NCBI RefSeq assembly: GCF_014648495.1
Contig: NZ_BMRF01000002.1
Location: 790,510-854,509 of the forward strand
DNA: 64,000 bases
Source: Actinomadura cremea
GTDB taxonomy: Bacteria; Actinomycetota; Actinomycetes; Streptosporangiales; Streptosporangiaceae
Direction of reading: 5' to 3'
Positions within the stretch are counted from its first letter, which is position 1; each line of letters starts with the position of its first letter. Of this stretch, positions 8,530 to 19,293 are shown in pieces. Under the pieces are notes generated by a model, which was given only the letters and a program-made list of their open reading frames with translations, ran no database searches and had not been told where the DNA came from. Made by a program: the position numbers and the translations under genes.

Positions 8530-8558
8530 TTGACATATTGATGGGTTGGACATAAATT
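8530..8558 (+). promoter_or_regulatory. Near-consensus housekeeping promoter for the acetyltransferase
   Basis: TTGACA at 8530-8535, a 17-base spacer, and TAAATT at 8553-8558, in an unusually AT-rich patch. Initiation is expected near 8565, 44 bases before the TTG start at 8609. A perfect -35 box is uncommon in actinomycetes and suggests strong constitutive or repressor-controlled expression. Confidence 0.7.
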
Positions 8559-8608
8559 TGGGTCGTGTAAGCGCTACTGGAGCGCGAACCGCTGTGAGGG
8601 AGTCCTGC

Positions 8609-9256
8609 TTGTCGCCTGATCCGATGACCGTCCACCCGCTGCCGGCGCACGACCGGGTGGTGTTCCTCAAGCCGCTGGTCGAGTCGCCGAACATCGTCGT
8701 GGGCGAGTACACGTACTACGACGACCCCGAGGGCGCGACGGAGTTCGAGCACCGCAACGTGCTCTACGCCTACGGGCCCGAACGGCTCGTCATCGGCAAG
8801 TACTGCGCGATCGCCGCGGGCACGCGGTTCCTGATGGCGGGCGCCGAGCACCCGACGATGGGGGTGTCGACGTTCCCGTTCGCGATGTTCGGCGGCGACT
8901 GGACGGAGCGGACCCTCGACATCGTGACCGGCATGCCGAGCCGGGGCGACACCGTCGTCGGCAACGACGTGTGGTTCGGGTACCGGGCGATCGTGATGCC
9001 CGGCGTGCGGATCGGGGACGGGGCGATCGTCGCCGCGGGCGCCGTCGTGACCTCGGACGTTCCGCCGTACACGATCGTCGGGGGCGATCCCGCGCGGACG
9101 ATCCGGCGCCGGTTCGACGACGCGGACGTCGACCGGCTGCTGCGGGCCGCGTGGTGGGACTGGCCGCCCGAACTGGTCACCGAGCACGCGCGGACGATCA
9201 TGGCCGGGACCCCGGCCGACATCGAGCGCATCGCCGCACGGGAGGGGAACCGATGA
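8609..9256 (+). CDS. CatB/Vat-type xenobiotic O-acetyltransferase
   Basis: A 215-residue left-handed beta-helix acetyltransferase of the XAT class (type B chloramphenicol and streptogramin A acetyltransferases). It has the conserved N-terminus [15 protein letters not shown], the catalytic-His region [36 protein letters not shown] in the hexapeptide coil, and VGGDPARTI before the C-terminal helix. The enzyme should form trimers and transfer acetyl from acetyl-CoA to a hydroxyl of an antibiotic-like acceptor. Start: TTG 8609, six bases after a GAGGGAG site; ATG 8624 is possible. A more upstream TTG at 8546 is excluded because it overlaps the promoter. It overlaps the DUF5701 gene by four bases. 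The acceptor cannot be told from sequence. Confidence 0.85.
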   Translation: MSPDPMTVHPLPAHDRVVFLKPLVESPNIVVGEYTYYDDPEGATEFEHRNVLYAYGPERLVIGKYCAIAAGTRFLMAGAEHPTMGVSTFPFAMFGGDWTERTLDIVTGMPSRGDTVVGNDVWFGYRAIVMPGVRIGDGAIVAAGAVVTSDVPPYTIVGGDPARTIRRRFDDADVDRLLRAAWWDWPPELVTEHARTIMAGTPADIERIAAREGNR

Positions 9257-9852
9257 TCGTCGACGCGACGGCCGAGTTCGACCGGCAGGCCGGGAACCTG
9301 GGCATCGACCACGAACGGTTCACCGCGCTGCGGGACGCCGCCGCGGGGTTCGGGAAGGTCGAGCCCGACGCGGCCGCCGGACGGCTCCCGTTCGTCCTCG
9401 TGGTGACGCGGAACGTCGTCCCGGTCGAGGAGTCGATGCCGCGCACGACCCTGCCGGGGAAGTCGAAGGCCGGGTTCGTGGACGGGACGTTCGAGCCCGG
9501 GTCCCTCGAGCGGTTCGTCGCCGTCCCGGAACTCCCGCACCCGGACGCCTACCTCCTGTGCGACGTCGAGCGGGGCGAGGAGTTCTGCGGCGAGGTCCCG
9601 AACGACGCCATGGACGTCATCGCCGGACGGGGCCGGACGACCCTGACGATCGAGGAGGGCATCGCGGTGATCACCCAGTTCCCGGAGGTGCTCGTGAAGA
9701 ACAAGTGCTTCTCGCTGGGCGGCTCGCGGTGCGGCGACCGGCGGGTGCCCGCGCTCTGGATCAGCAAGGGCGCGCCGAAGCTGGGCTGGTGCTGGGCGGG
9801 CAATCCGCACACGTGGCTCGGCATGGCCTCCGGCGGCGCCCGGCGCGGATGA
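9253..9852 (+). CDS. DUF5701 family protein
   Basis: A 199-residue soluble protein matching DUF5701, an actinobacterial family of unknown function. Conserved blocks visible are [13 protein letters not shown] (about 40-52), [31 protein letters not shown] and [20 protein letters not shown] near the C-terminus. The ATG overlaps the acetyltransferase stop (ATGA) and has a GGAGGGG site ahead, so the two genes are cotranscribed and probably translationally coupled. No catalytic signature, signal peptide or membrane helix is seen. Cotranscription with a resistance-type acetyltransferase is the only functional hint. Confidence 0.85.
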   Translation: MIVDATAEFDRQAGNLGIDHERFTALRDAAAGFGKVEPDAAAGRLPFVLVVTRNVVPVEESMPRTTLPGKSKAGFVDGTFEPGSLERFVAVPELPHPDAYLLCDVERGEEFCGEVPNDAMDVIAGRGRTTLTIEEGIAVITQFPEVLVKNKCFSLGGSRCGDRRVPALWISKGAPKLGWCWAGNPHTWLGMASGGARRG

Positions 9853-9893
9853 CGCGCACCCGCCCCGGCGGGCCGCGGGCTTACAGTTGGACG

Positions 9894-10538
9894 ATGACCA
9901 GCACATCGTCGCGCCGGCTGCCGCGAGGGCGGCATGCGCTCGCCCCGGAGGAAGTCGCCCGGATCCAGCGCGAGCGCCTGTGCCGCGCGATGGCGGACGT
10001 CATGGTGGAGAAGGGCTACGCCGCGACCGCCGTCGAGGACGTGCTGAAGCGCGCGGGGGTGTCGCGGCAGACCTTCTACCGGGTCTTCTCCTCCAAGCAG
10101 GACTGCTTCCTCGCCGCGTTCGAGATGGCCTGCGCCGCGTCCCTGGAGCAGATGCTCGCGCCCGTCACCGGTGCCGGGGACCCGCTGGAGCGGTGCGAGC
10201 GCGCGATCGACCACTACGTGCGGACGGTCGCCGCCGAGCCGGCCTTCGCGCGGCTGTTCCTGATCGAGGTGTTCGCGGCGGGGCGGGAGGCGCTCCGCCG
10301 CCGCGCGGAGCGGGAGGCCGCCATGACGGCCGCGGTCGCGGACCTGCTGGGGGCGACCGACGACGGCGGCCGGTTCACCTGCCGGATGGTGGTGTCGGCG
10401 ATCTGCGCGATGGCGGCCCCGCCGCTGGCCCGCCAGGATGTCGACGCCCTGCACGCGGTCGGGCCGGCGCTCGTCGCGCACGTCCGGCGGCTCTGGGACG
10501 CGGGAGCGTTCGGGGCGGGCACCGGCCCCCGCGGGTGA
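9894..10538 (+). CDS. TetR/AcrR family regulator
   Basis: A 214-residue regulator. The N-terminal helix-turn-helix spans about residues 20-65 with AATAVEDVLKRAGVSRQTFYRVFSSKQD, a canonical TetR DNA-binding segment. The C-terminal half is the ligand and dimer domain and gives no ligand hint. The gene starts 41 bases after DUF5701 on the same strand, so it may be part of the acetyltransferase transcript or have its own promoter. I found no obvious palindrome in the short gap. Possible targets are the acetyltransferase operon or the lipase downstream. Confidence 0.9.
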   Translation: MTSTSSRRLPRGRHALAPEEVARIQRERLCRAMADVMVEKGYAATAVEDVLKRAGVSRQTFYRVFSSKQDCFLAAFEMACAASLEQMLAPVTGAGDPLERCERAIDHYVRTVAAEPAFARLFLIEVFAAGREALRRRAEREAAMTAAVADLLGATDDGGRFTCRMVVSAICAMAAPPLARQDVDALHAVGPALVAHVRRLWDAGAFGAGTGPRG

Positions 10539-10719
10539 ACCCGTGACCCGGGCCGATTTGTAACGCGGACCACAAAAGCGGCGTGCCGGATCCACGTCCG
10601 GCCCTATTGGAGTAACCATCCAGTCGCTCTAGGGTCAGGGAGCCGTCACCGGGACGGCCAGGCTCGTCGGGGCTCTGGGGGCGATCCAGAGGGGCCGGGG
10701 CACGACGAAGGGTTGGTCC

Positions 10720-11973
10720 ATGTCCACCACAGTCCGCCGGCTCCTGCGCACGGCGGTCGCCTGCGGGATGGGCGTCGCGCTGACCGCGACCGCCCTGCAG
10801 GCGCCCGCCGCGGCCGCTCCGCCGGAGTTCGCGCCTCCCGCCGAGGACCCGTTCTACACGCCGCCGCAGCCGCTCCCCGCGGGGAGCCCCGGCGACGTCA
10901 TCCGCTCGCGCGAGTCGGTCTTCACGCTCGACCCGTTCGGCCGCACCCCGGTGGAAGGCGTCACGTCCACGCAGATCATGTACCGGTCGCAGGACGTGCA
11001 CGGCGACCCGATCGCGGTGGCCGGCACCGTGCTCGTCCCGGAGAAGCGGTGGGCCGGGCAGGGCGAGCGGCCCCTGGTCACGTACGGGGTCGGGACGCGC
11101 GGGCTCGGCGACGCGTGCGCGCCCTCCTACACCCTCACCCAGGGCCTCGACTACGAGATGTTCTTCATCTCCGACGCGCTCAACAAGGGCTGGGCGGTCG
11201 CGGTCACCGACATGCAGGGCCTCGGCACGCCCGGCCTGCACACCTACGAGGTCGGCCGGACCCAGGGCATGGCGGCCCTGAACGCGGCCCGCGCCGCGCA
11301 GCGCCTCCCCGGGACGGGCCTCGCCGGCAGCCCCGTCGCCGCGCTCGGCTACTCGCAGGGCGGGACGACCGCGGGCTGGGCCGCCGAGCTGGCCGCGTCC
11401 TACGCGCCCGACCTCGACCTGAAGGGCGCCGTCGCGGGCGGCGTCCCGGCGGACCTGCGGGCGGTCGCCGCGAACCTGGACGGCAACCTGTTCGCCGCGT
11501 TCATGTTCATGTCCGCCGCCGGTTACGACGCCGCCTACCCGGAACTCGACCTGGAGTCGTTCCTCAACGACGCGGGCCGGGAGCTGATGGAGACGTCGTC
11601 GGACACCTGCATCGCCAGCATCGACGGGATCGCCACGTTCGCCGACACGGCGTTCAAGAACGTCGGCGACTTCACCACCAGCGACCCCCTGTCCACGCCG
11701 CAGTGGCAGGCCCGGCTGGACGAGAACAAGCTCGGCTCGACCGCGCCGTCGGTCCCCGTCCTGCAGACGCAGGCCGTGTACGACCAGATCATCCCGTTCG
11801 AGCAGGCGGACACGCTGCACCAGGCGTGGTGCGCCAAGGGCGCGAACGTGACCTGGAAGACCTACACCATCGCCGAGCACGCCACCGGCATGCTGTGGTC
11901 GTGGCCCGACTCGGTCAACTTCCTCACCGACCGCTTCGCCGGCAAGCCCGCGCAGGGCAACTGCGCGGCCTGA
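10720..11973 (+). CDS. Secreted lipase (LIP family alpha/beta hydrolase)
   Basis: A 417-residue secretory triacylglycerol lipase/esterase. It has a Sec signal peptide (about 1-32, ending QAPAAAA), the nucleophile elbow GYSQGG (about residues 208-213) and a late His in IAEHATGMLW that would complete the triad with an Asp near AVYDQIIPFEQ. Actinobacterial members hydrolyse ester lipids outside the cell. The ATG at 10720 follows an AAGGGTTGG site. An apparent promoter region of about 180 bases precedes it. The gene converges on lipB with a strong hairpin between them. Confidence 0.9.
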   Translation: MSTTVRRLLRTAVACGMGVALTATALQAPAAAAPPEFAPPAEDPFYTPPQPLPAGSPGDVIRSRESVFTLDPFGRTPVEGVTSTQIMYRSQDVHGDPIAVAGTVLVPEKRWAGQGERPLVTYGVGTRGLGDACAPSYTLTQGLDYEMFFISDALNKGWAVAVTDMQGLGTPGLHTYEVGRTQGMAALNAARAAQRLPGTGLAGSPVAALGYSQGGTTAGWAAELAASYAPDLDLKGAVAGGVPADLRAVAANLDGNLFAAFMFMSAAGYDAAYPELDLESFLNDAGRELMETSSDTCIASIDGIATFADTAFKNVGDFTTSDPLSTPQWQARLDENKLGSTAPSVPVLQTQAVYDQIIPFEQADTLHQAWCAKGANVTWKTYTIAEHATGMLWSWPDSVNFLTDRFAGKPAQGNCAA

Positions 11974-12000
11974 CGCCGGACGCGCCGGGACCGGACGCGC

Positions 12001-12044
12001 CGAGACCCGAGCCCCCGGGAGCCCTCCCGGGGGCTCAGGTCTCG
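12001..12044. terminator. Bidirectional terminator between lipase and lipB
   Basis: A 20-position stem (12001-12020 with 12025-12044) with a single C/A mismatch and a GCCC loop. The lipB stop codon (12035-12037) lies inside the 3' arm. It lies between converging genes and can act on both strands. Confidence 0.75.
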
Positions 12045-12724
12045 CGCTTCCAGAATTCGGTGATCAGCCGCCGCACCTCGGGCTGCGTGACGGGCGGCAG
12101 CCCGCGCCGCTCCCGCTCCCGGCACACCGACGTCATCTCCACGTCCGGCATCCCGCACGGGACCGCCCACGTCCACGGCTCCGGGTCGGCGTCGACGTCC
12201 ATCGCGAACCCGTGCGCGCTGACGCCCCGCGAGATGTACATCCCGAGCGAGACGATCTTGCGTCCCTCGGCCGTCCAGACGCCGGTCAGCAGCGGGCTGC
12301 CCTTCGGGGTGTCGCGCCGCTCGGCGGGAACGCCCAGCTCGCCGAGCACCGCCACCAGGACGTGCTCGATGTCGCGGATCAGCCCGACCACGTCGGCCGG
12401 CTCCGCCAGCTTCAGCACCGGGTACCCGACGACCTGCTCCGGGGAGTGGTACGTCAGCTTCCCGCCGCGCCGCGTCTCCACGACGGGGATGCCGCGCGCC
12501 GGGTCCGGACGCTCGTGCGGCGGCGTCCGCCGGCCCACCGTGTAGGTGCGGGGGTGCGACAGCAGCCACAGGGTGTCGTCGATCCGGTCCTCCTGCCGGT
12601 CGCGCACCATCCCGTCCATCGTCGCGACCGCCTCGGTGTACTCGACGACGTCGCTCTCGATCACGCGCAGCGGGTGCTCGTCGCGCCGCCGCGCGGCCAG
12701 CCCGCTCACCAGTTGTCCGTGCAC
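12035..12724 (-). CDS. lipB: Lipoyl(octanoyl) transferase LipB
   Basis: A 229-residue octanoyltransferase that moves octanoate from acyl-carrier protein to lipoyl domains in lipoate synthesis. Family motifs seen are RGGKLTYHSPEQVVGYPV, the catalytic Lys in AEGRKIVSLG, SRGVSAHGFA, and the catalytic Cys in VPCGMPD. Start GTG 12724 gives the usual N-terminal length; a second in-frame GTG lies at 12709, and neither has a strong ribosome site. The gene is transcribed away from metH. lipA, its usual partner, is not in the window. The frame can be extended antisense through metH, which I regard as an artefact of GC bias. Confidence 0.93.
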   Translation of the reverse strand: MHGQLVSGLAARRRDEHPLRVIESDVVEYTEAVATMDGMVRDRQEDRIDDTLWLLSHPRTYTVGRRTPPHERPDPARGIPVVETRRGGKLTYHSPEQVVGYPVLKLAEPADVVGLIRDIEHVLVAVLGELGVPAERRDTPKGSPLLTGVWTAEGRKIVSLGMYISRGVSAHGFAMDVDADPEPWTWAVPCGMPDVEMTSVCRERERRGLPPVTQPEVRRLITEFWKRET

Positions 12725-12808
12725 GTTGCGCAGCCTATCCGCGGGACGGCGCGATCGAACGGCCCCGCCCGGGACCGCCCGCCTCCGGGCCGCGAGTACG
12801 GGGCCGGA

Positions 12809-12838
12809 CTGACAGATCGGCGTGTCGCGCGGTACTGT
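12809..12838 (+). promoter_or_regulatory. Promoter for the metH riboswitch transcript
   Basis: CTGACA (12809-12814), an 18-base spacer and TACTGT (12833-12838). Initiation would fall within a few bases of the riboswitch start at 12847, which supports the assignment. Confidence 0.5.
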
Positions 12839-12846
12839 CGGTGTCA

Positions 12847-12921
12847 GGCCGAGAGGCGCTGCAACGGGTGGACGCCCGCCACGCTCGGCCCCGCCGATTC
12901 CGGCTGAAACAAGGGCGCCTC
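12847..12921 (+). ncRNA. S-adenosylhomocysteine (SAH) riboswitch
   Basis: The leader matches the SAH riboswitch: a perfect 7-bp P1 stem (12847-12853 with 12884-12890), the conserved core GCGCTGCAACGG, CCACGCTCGG closing P1 (consensus CCAGGCUCGG), and a pseudoknot between AGGCGC (12854-12859) and GCGCCT (12915-12920). SAH riboswitches turn on genes for SAH recycling when SAH accumulates. Here it precedes metH, a known target. The metH ribosome site (12933-12938) follows 12 bases after the pseudoknot strand. Confidence 0.88.
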
Positions 12922-12943
12922 CCACGTACAGCGGGAGGTGGCA

Positions 12944-16564
<3,621 letters not shown>

Positions 16565-16576
16565 CGCGCGAGCCCC

Positions 16577-16612
16577 GGCGCCCGTCCCCGCCCGTCGCGG
16601 GGGACGGGCGCC
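16577..16612 (+). terminator. metH terminator
   Basis: Perfect 13-bp GC stem (16577-16589 with 16600-16612), 10-base loop, 12 bases after the metH stop. No U tract, as is usual here. Confidence 0.75.
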
Positions 16613-16829
16613 GCGCGCTGAGCCGCCCGTCGGCCCGGCGGTCCGTCGGCCCGGCGGTCCCGCAGCGGTCCGCCCGGTCATCCGAGGCTTGCCCCCTCGG
16701 GCGGCTTCGCAGGCTGCTCGGGCACCCGGAGTTCGCGGGGCTCGTTCCGGCCCCCCAGATCCTGCGGCGGTCGGGGCGCGTTCGGATGAGGGCGTGCGCG
16801 AAAGTTCACCCTGTTGGGCGATTCGGGGC
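16613..16829. other. Intergenic between two terminators
   Basis: This stretch separates the metH terminator from the FUSC terminator. It contains no supportable gene. A frame reading through on the minus strand has no start or family resemblance. Confidence 0.4.
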
Positions 16830-16863
16830 GGCTCCGAAGTCCGGGTTCACGGATTTCGGAGCC
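16830..16863 (-). terminator. Terminator of the FUSC gene
   Basis: A 14-bp stem (16830-16843 with 16850-16863) including one G-T wobble, with a GGTTCA loop, six bases past the FUSC stop at 16869. Confidence 0.7.
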
Positions 16864-16868
16864 GGGTC

Positions 16869-18818
16869 CTAGATCGTGCGGCGGGAGCGGCGGCGGGGGG
16901 CGCGTTCGGGTGGGGGCTCGCGCAGCAGCCGGGCGAGCATCCGCAGTTCCGTGCCGATCCGCGGGTCCGGCACGTCCAGGTCGTCCGGCACGTCCGGCGG
17001 GACGGCCGCGCCCGTCGCGGCCGCCGCGAGCCCGTCGAAGCACGCCTCGACCGCCGCGGTGTCGCCGCCGCCCGGTTCCCGTCCCGGCGCCTCCGCCCCC
17101 GGCAGCGCGAGCACGAGGTAGCCGAGGCGCTCGGCGGCAATGAGCCGCGGCCAGGACGTCTCGGCCGCCGGGTGGTCGCCGACCGCGTGCGCGTACACGT
17201 CCCGCAGGGCGAGCAGGGACGACTGCGCGTCCCGGCGGGCCTGGACGATCTCGTGCCGGGGGCGGCCCGCCCGCACCGCCGCCAGCAGCCGGCCCTCCAG
17301 CCGGATCGTCGTCGCGAGGACGGCCGACAGCCGCCGGCCCGCCGCGCGCCGCCACAGCAGGTGCCCGCCGACCACGCCGATCGCGCACCCCAGCAGCGTG
17401 TTCACCAGCCGCGCCTCGGCGAACGGCACCGGCGACGCCCCCGGGTGGGCCGCCTCCACCAGCAGCAGCGTCAGCGGCGTGATGAACATGACGGCCAGCG
17501 CGTAGTTCCGGGCGACGAGCAGCTCGACGACGAACTGGAGCACGCCCACGATGAGCGCGACCGCCACCCCGTGCGGATGCAGCGGCAGCAGCAGCGCCGC
17601 CACCCCGAGCCCGGCGACCGTCCCGATCGACCGGTTGATGGCGCGCTGCCACGTCCCGGCGAGGTTCTGCCCCTGGAGCACCGCGCACACCGCGATCGCC
17701 GCCCAGTACGGCTGCGACAGCCCGGCCGCGTGGACCGCGGCGAGCGCGACGGCCGTGCACACCGCCACCCGTGCCGCCGACGCCGCCACCGGCGCGCGAC
17801 CCGCCCCGGCCAGCGCGACCCGCAGCGCCCGGACCGACGAGCCGCCGGACGGCGGCGGGCCCTCCGGCCGTGCCCGGCGGGCCGCGCGGACGGTCGCCCG
17901 CAGCGCGCGGTGCGTCCAGTCGGGCGCGTCCGGGGCGGGCTCCGGCGCGGCGGACGGGTCGTCCACGGCGGCGGCGAGGTCCCGCAGCGCCGCACCCACC
18001 GTCGCCGGCGGCGGACGGTGCGCGCCCGCCGCGACCACGGCGCCGAACACCTCGCCGAGCCGGAGCACCAGCGACCGCAGCCGCCGCACGTGCGCGGTGC
18101 CGCCCCGGTCGCCGACGCACCGCGCCGCCTCGTCCAGCGCGCGGGCCGCGTCGTGCCGCGCCTGGTCTATGCCGTCCGTGCCGACGGCGTCCGCCAGGTC
18201 CGCCACCGCGCGGAACGCCGCGGTCACCGCCGCGTTCTCGGGCCGGCGCGGACGCCGCAGGAACCCCGACATCATGAGCAGCCAGGTGAACGCGCCCCCG
18301 GCCAGCACGAGGCCGCCCCGCAGCGCCCACGCGCCCGGATCCTGCGGCAGCCCGGTCGCCGACGCCGCCACGAGCATGATCAGCAGCGTGCCCGGCGGCC
18401 GGGACGTGACGACGCCGACGACGTAGGTGCTCAGCCCGGCGAACGCGCCCAGGGTGAGCACCACCGCCCACGCGTGCGGCGCGGCGAGCGTCCCGGCGAC
18501 CATGCCCAGCGCGAGTGCGAGCACCGTCGCCGCGAGGGCCGCCGCGCGCCGCCCGTAGGGGACGCCCCGCGCGTACGGGCCCGCGAACGCCCCCATCGAC
18601 GCGACCATGCCGAGGTCCGGACGTCCGGCGAGGGCGCCCACGAGGGACGGCACGGCCATCGCGAGCCCGACCGCGGCCGCCGACCCGATGGGCACCCCGG
18701 CCCGCCGGACGGCGAACGCGGCCCGCACGGCGGGCGCGCGGGGCGCGGGCGGCTCCGGTGGCCGCCGCGCTCCCGGCTCCGGTCCCGGTTTCGGTGCGCC
18801 GTCGTCCCGGTCGGTCAT
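16869..18818 (-). CDS. FUSC family (aromatic acid exporter-like) membrane protein
   Basis: A 649-residue protein of the fusaric-acid-resistance-like (FUSC) superfamily. There are two clusters of about five to six membrane helices (roughly 40-190 and 345-480), separated by a soluble Ala/Arg-rich region and followed by a cytoplasmic tail ending in an Arg-rich stretch. The second cluster carries QPYWAAIAVCAVLQGQN and INRSIGTVAGLGVAALLL, the FUSC_2 signature. Relatives export aromatic acids or related organic anions, but the substrate here is unknown. The start is ATG 18818. Upstream lies the structured repeat array, so this gene may be affected by transcription through it. Confidence 0.88.
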   Translation of the reverse strand: MTDRDDGAPKPGPEPGARRPPEPPAPRAPAVRAAFAVRRAGVPIGSAAAVGLAMAVPSLVGALAGRPDLGMVASMGAFAGPYARGVPYGRRAAALAATVLALALGMVAGTLAAPHAWAVVLTLGAFAGLSTYVVGVVTSRPPGTLLIMLVAASATGLPQDPGAWALRGGLVLAGGAFTWLLMMSGFLRRPRRPENAAVTAAFRAVADLADAVGTDGIDQARHDAARALDEAARCVGDRGGTAHVRRLRSLVLRLGEVFGAVVAAGAHRPPPATVGAALRDLAAAVDDPSAAPEPAPDAPDWTHRALRATVRAARRARPEGPPPSGGSSVRALRVALAGAGRAPVAASAARVAVCTAVALAAVHAAGLSQPYWAAIAVCAVLQGQNLAGTWQRAINRSIGTVAGLGVAALLLPLHPHGVAVALIVGVLQFVVELLVARNYALAVMFITPLTLLLVEAAHPGASPVPFAEARLVNTLLGCAIGVVGGHLLWRRAAGRRLSAVLATTIRLEGRLLAAVRAGRPRHEIVQARRDAQSSLLALRDVYAHAVGDHPAAETSWPRLIAAERLGYLVLALPGAEAPGREPGGGDTAAVEACFDGLAAAATGAAVPPDVPDDLDVPDPRIGTELRMLARLLREPPPERAPRRRSRRTI

Positions 18819-18929
18819 CCCGCGTGCCGGCCCTTCCGGCGGCTGCCCCCGAACCGCCTCCGTCCTGGATATCAGGAGGCCGGCGGGGTCTTACGCACCG
18901 CCGGACGGCTTCGGTGGCCGGGCACGCCG

Positions 18930-18957
18930 AAGGGCGCGGCCCGGAGGCCGCGCCCTT
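18930..18957. terminator. Hairpin downstream of the repeat array (minus-strand sense)
   Basis: Perfect 12-bp stem (18930-18941 with 18946-18957), CGGA loop. Seen from the minus strand it follows the TerD-like gene and the array, and would end that transcript before the FUSC gene. Confidence 0.6.
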
Positions 18958-18970
18958 GGTTCGGTCGGGT

Positions 18971-19034
18971 GGCGAGGAAAGCGAGGAGGCTGGAGGTGAA
19001 TGGTGTGAGAAGGAAGCCTCCTCATGGCCTCGCC
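18971..19034. ncRNA. Structured repeat, unit A
   Basis: Outer stem P1 18971-18977 with 19028-19034 (7 bp, perfect); inner stem P2 18983-18991 with 19015-19023 (9 bp, perfect); internal loop AAAGC on the left and ATGG on the right; AGAAGGA just before the P2 3' arm (19008-19014). On the plus strand, ATG at 19024 follows AGAAGGA by nine bases and opens an 8-codon frame including stop (MASPTTR). Strand is unproven. See the finding on the array. Confidence 0.65.
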
Positions 19035-19090
19035 GACCACACGTTGACACCTGCGGAGTCGCGCCGGTGCGGATTGGTCGCGGGAAAGGC

Positions 19091-19123
19091 GGAACGGGCG
19101 CCCTGCTGAGCGGCGCCCGTTCC
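19091..19123. terminator. Hairpin between repeat units A and B
   Basis: Perfect 12-bp stem (19091-19102 with 19112-19123), 9-base loop. It separates unit A from units B and C and could terminate transcription from either side. Confidence 0.5.
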
Positions 19124-19206
19124 GGCGAGGGGAGTGAAGGCGCTGGTCGAAACAGTGACCTTGTGGAGGTCACGCATCAGAAGGAAGCGCCTTTGTGGCC
19201 TCGGCC
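19124..19206. ncRNA. Structured repeat, unit B
   Basis: P2 19136-19144 with 19186-19194 (9 pairs, one G-U); P1 19126-19130 with 19199-19203, extendable past one bulged base; left loop GGAGT, right loop GTGG; AGAAGGA at 19179-19185. An extra hairpin GTGACC/GGTCAC lies in the apical part (about 19155-19172). A GTG at 19195 opens a 13-residue frame that runs into unit C. Confidence 0.6.
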
Positions 19207-19280
19207 GCGGTGAGGAAAGCGAGAGGGCTGGGTTAACTTTTGCAGAGTTGAGAAGGAAGCCCTCTCATGGCCTCACCGCG
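19206..19280. ncRNA. Structured repeat, unit C
   Basis: P1 19206-19215 with 19271-19280 (10 bp, perfect); P2 19221-19229 with 19258-19266 (9 bp, perfect); left loop AAAGC, right loop ATGG; AGAAGGA at 19251-19257. ATG at 19267 opens MASPRRF and stop. The unit ends 14 bases from the TerD-like stop codon. Confidence 0.65.
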
Positions 19281-19293
19281 ACGATTCTAACAG

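Larger units (their letters stand above)
18819..19293. other. Long intergenic region holding terminators and a three-copy structured repeat
   Basis: 475 bases between the FUSC start and the stop of the TerD-like gene. In order it contains a hairpin (18930-18957), repeat unit A, a second hairpin (19091-19123), and units B and C. Unit C ends 14 bases from the TerD-like stop codon. No conventional gene is visible. Confidence 0.8.

Noticed and set aside
8546-8608. Upstream TTG start for the acetyltransferase
   Set aside because: It lies inside the promoter (the -10 box is at 8553-8558), so it would precede the transcript start.
18971-19280. Type III toxin-antitoxin RNA repeats
   Set aside because: Units differ in length and spacing, and no toxin-sized gene of the ToxN type follows the array.
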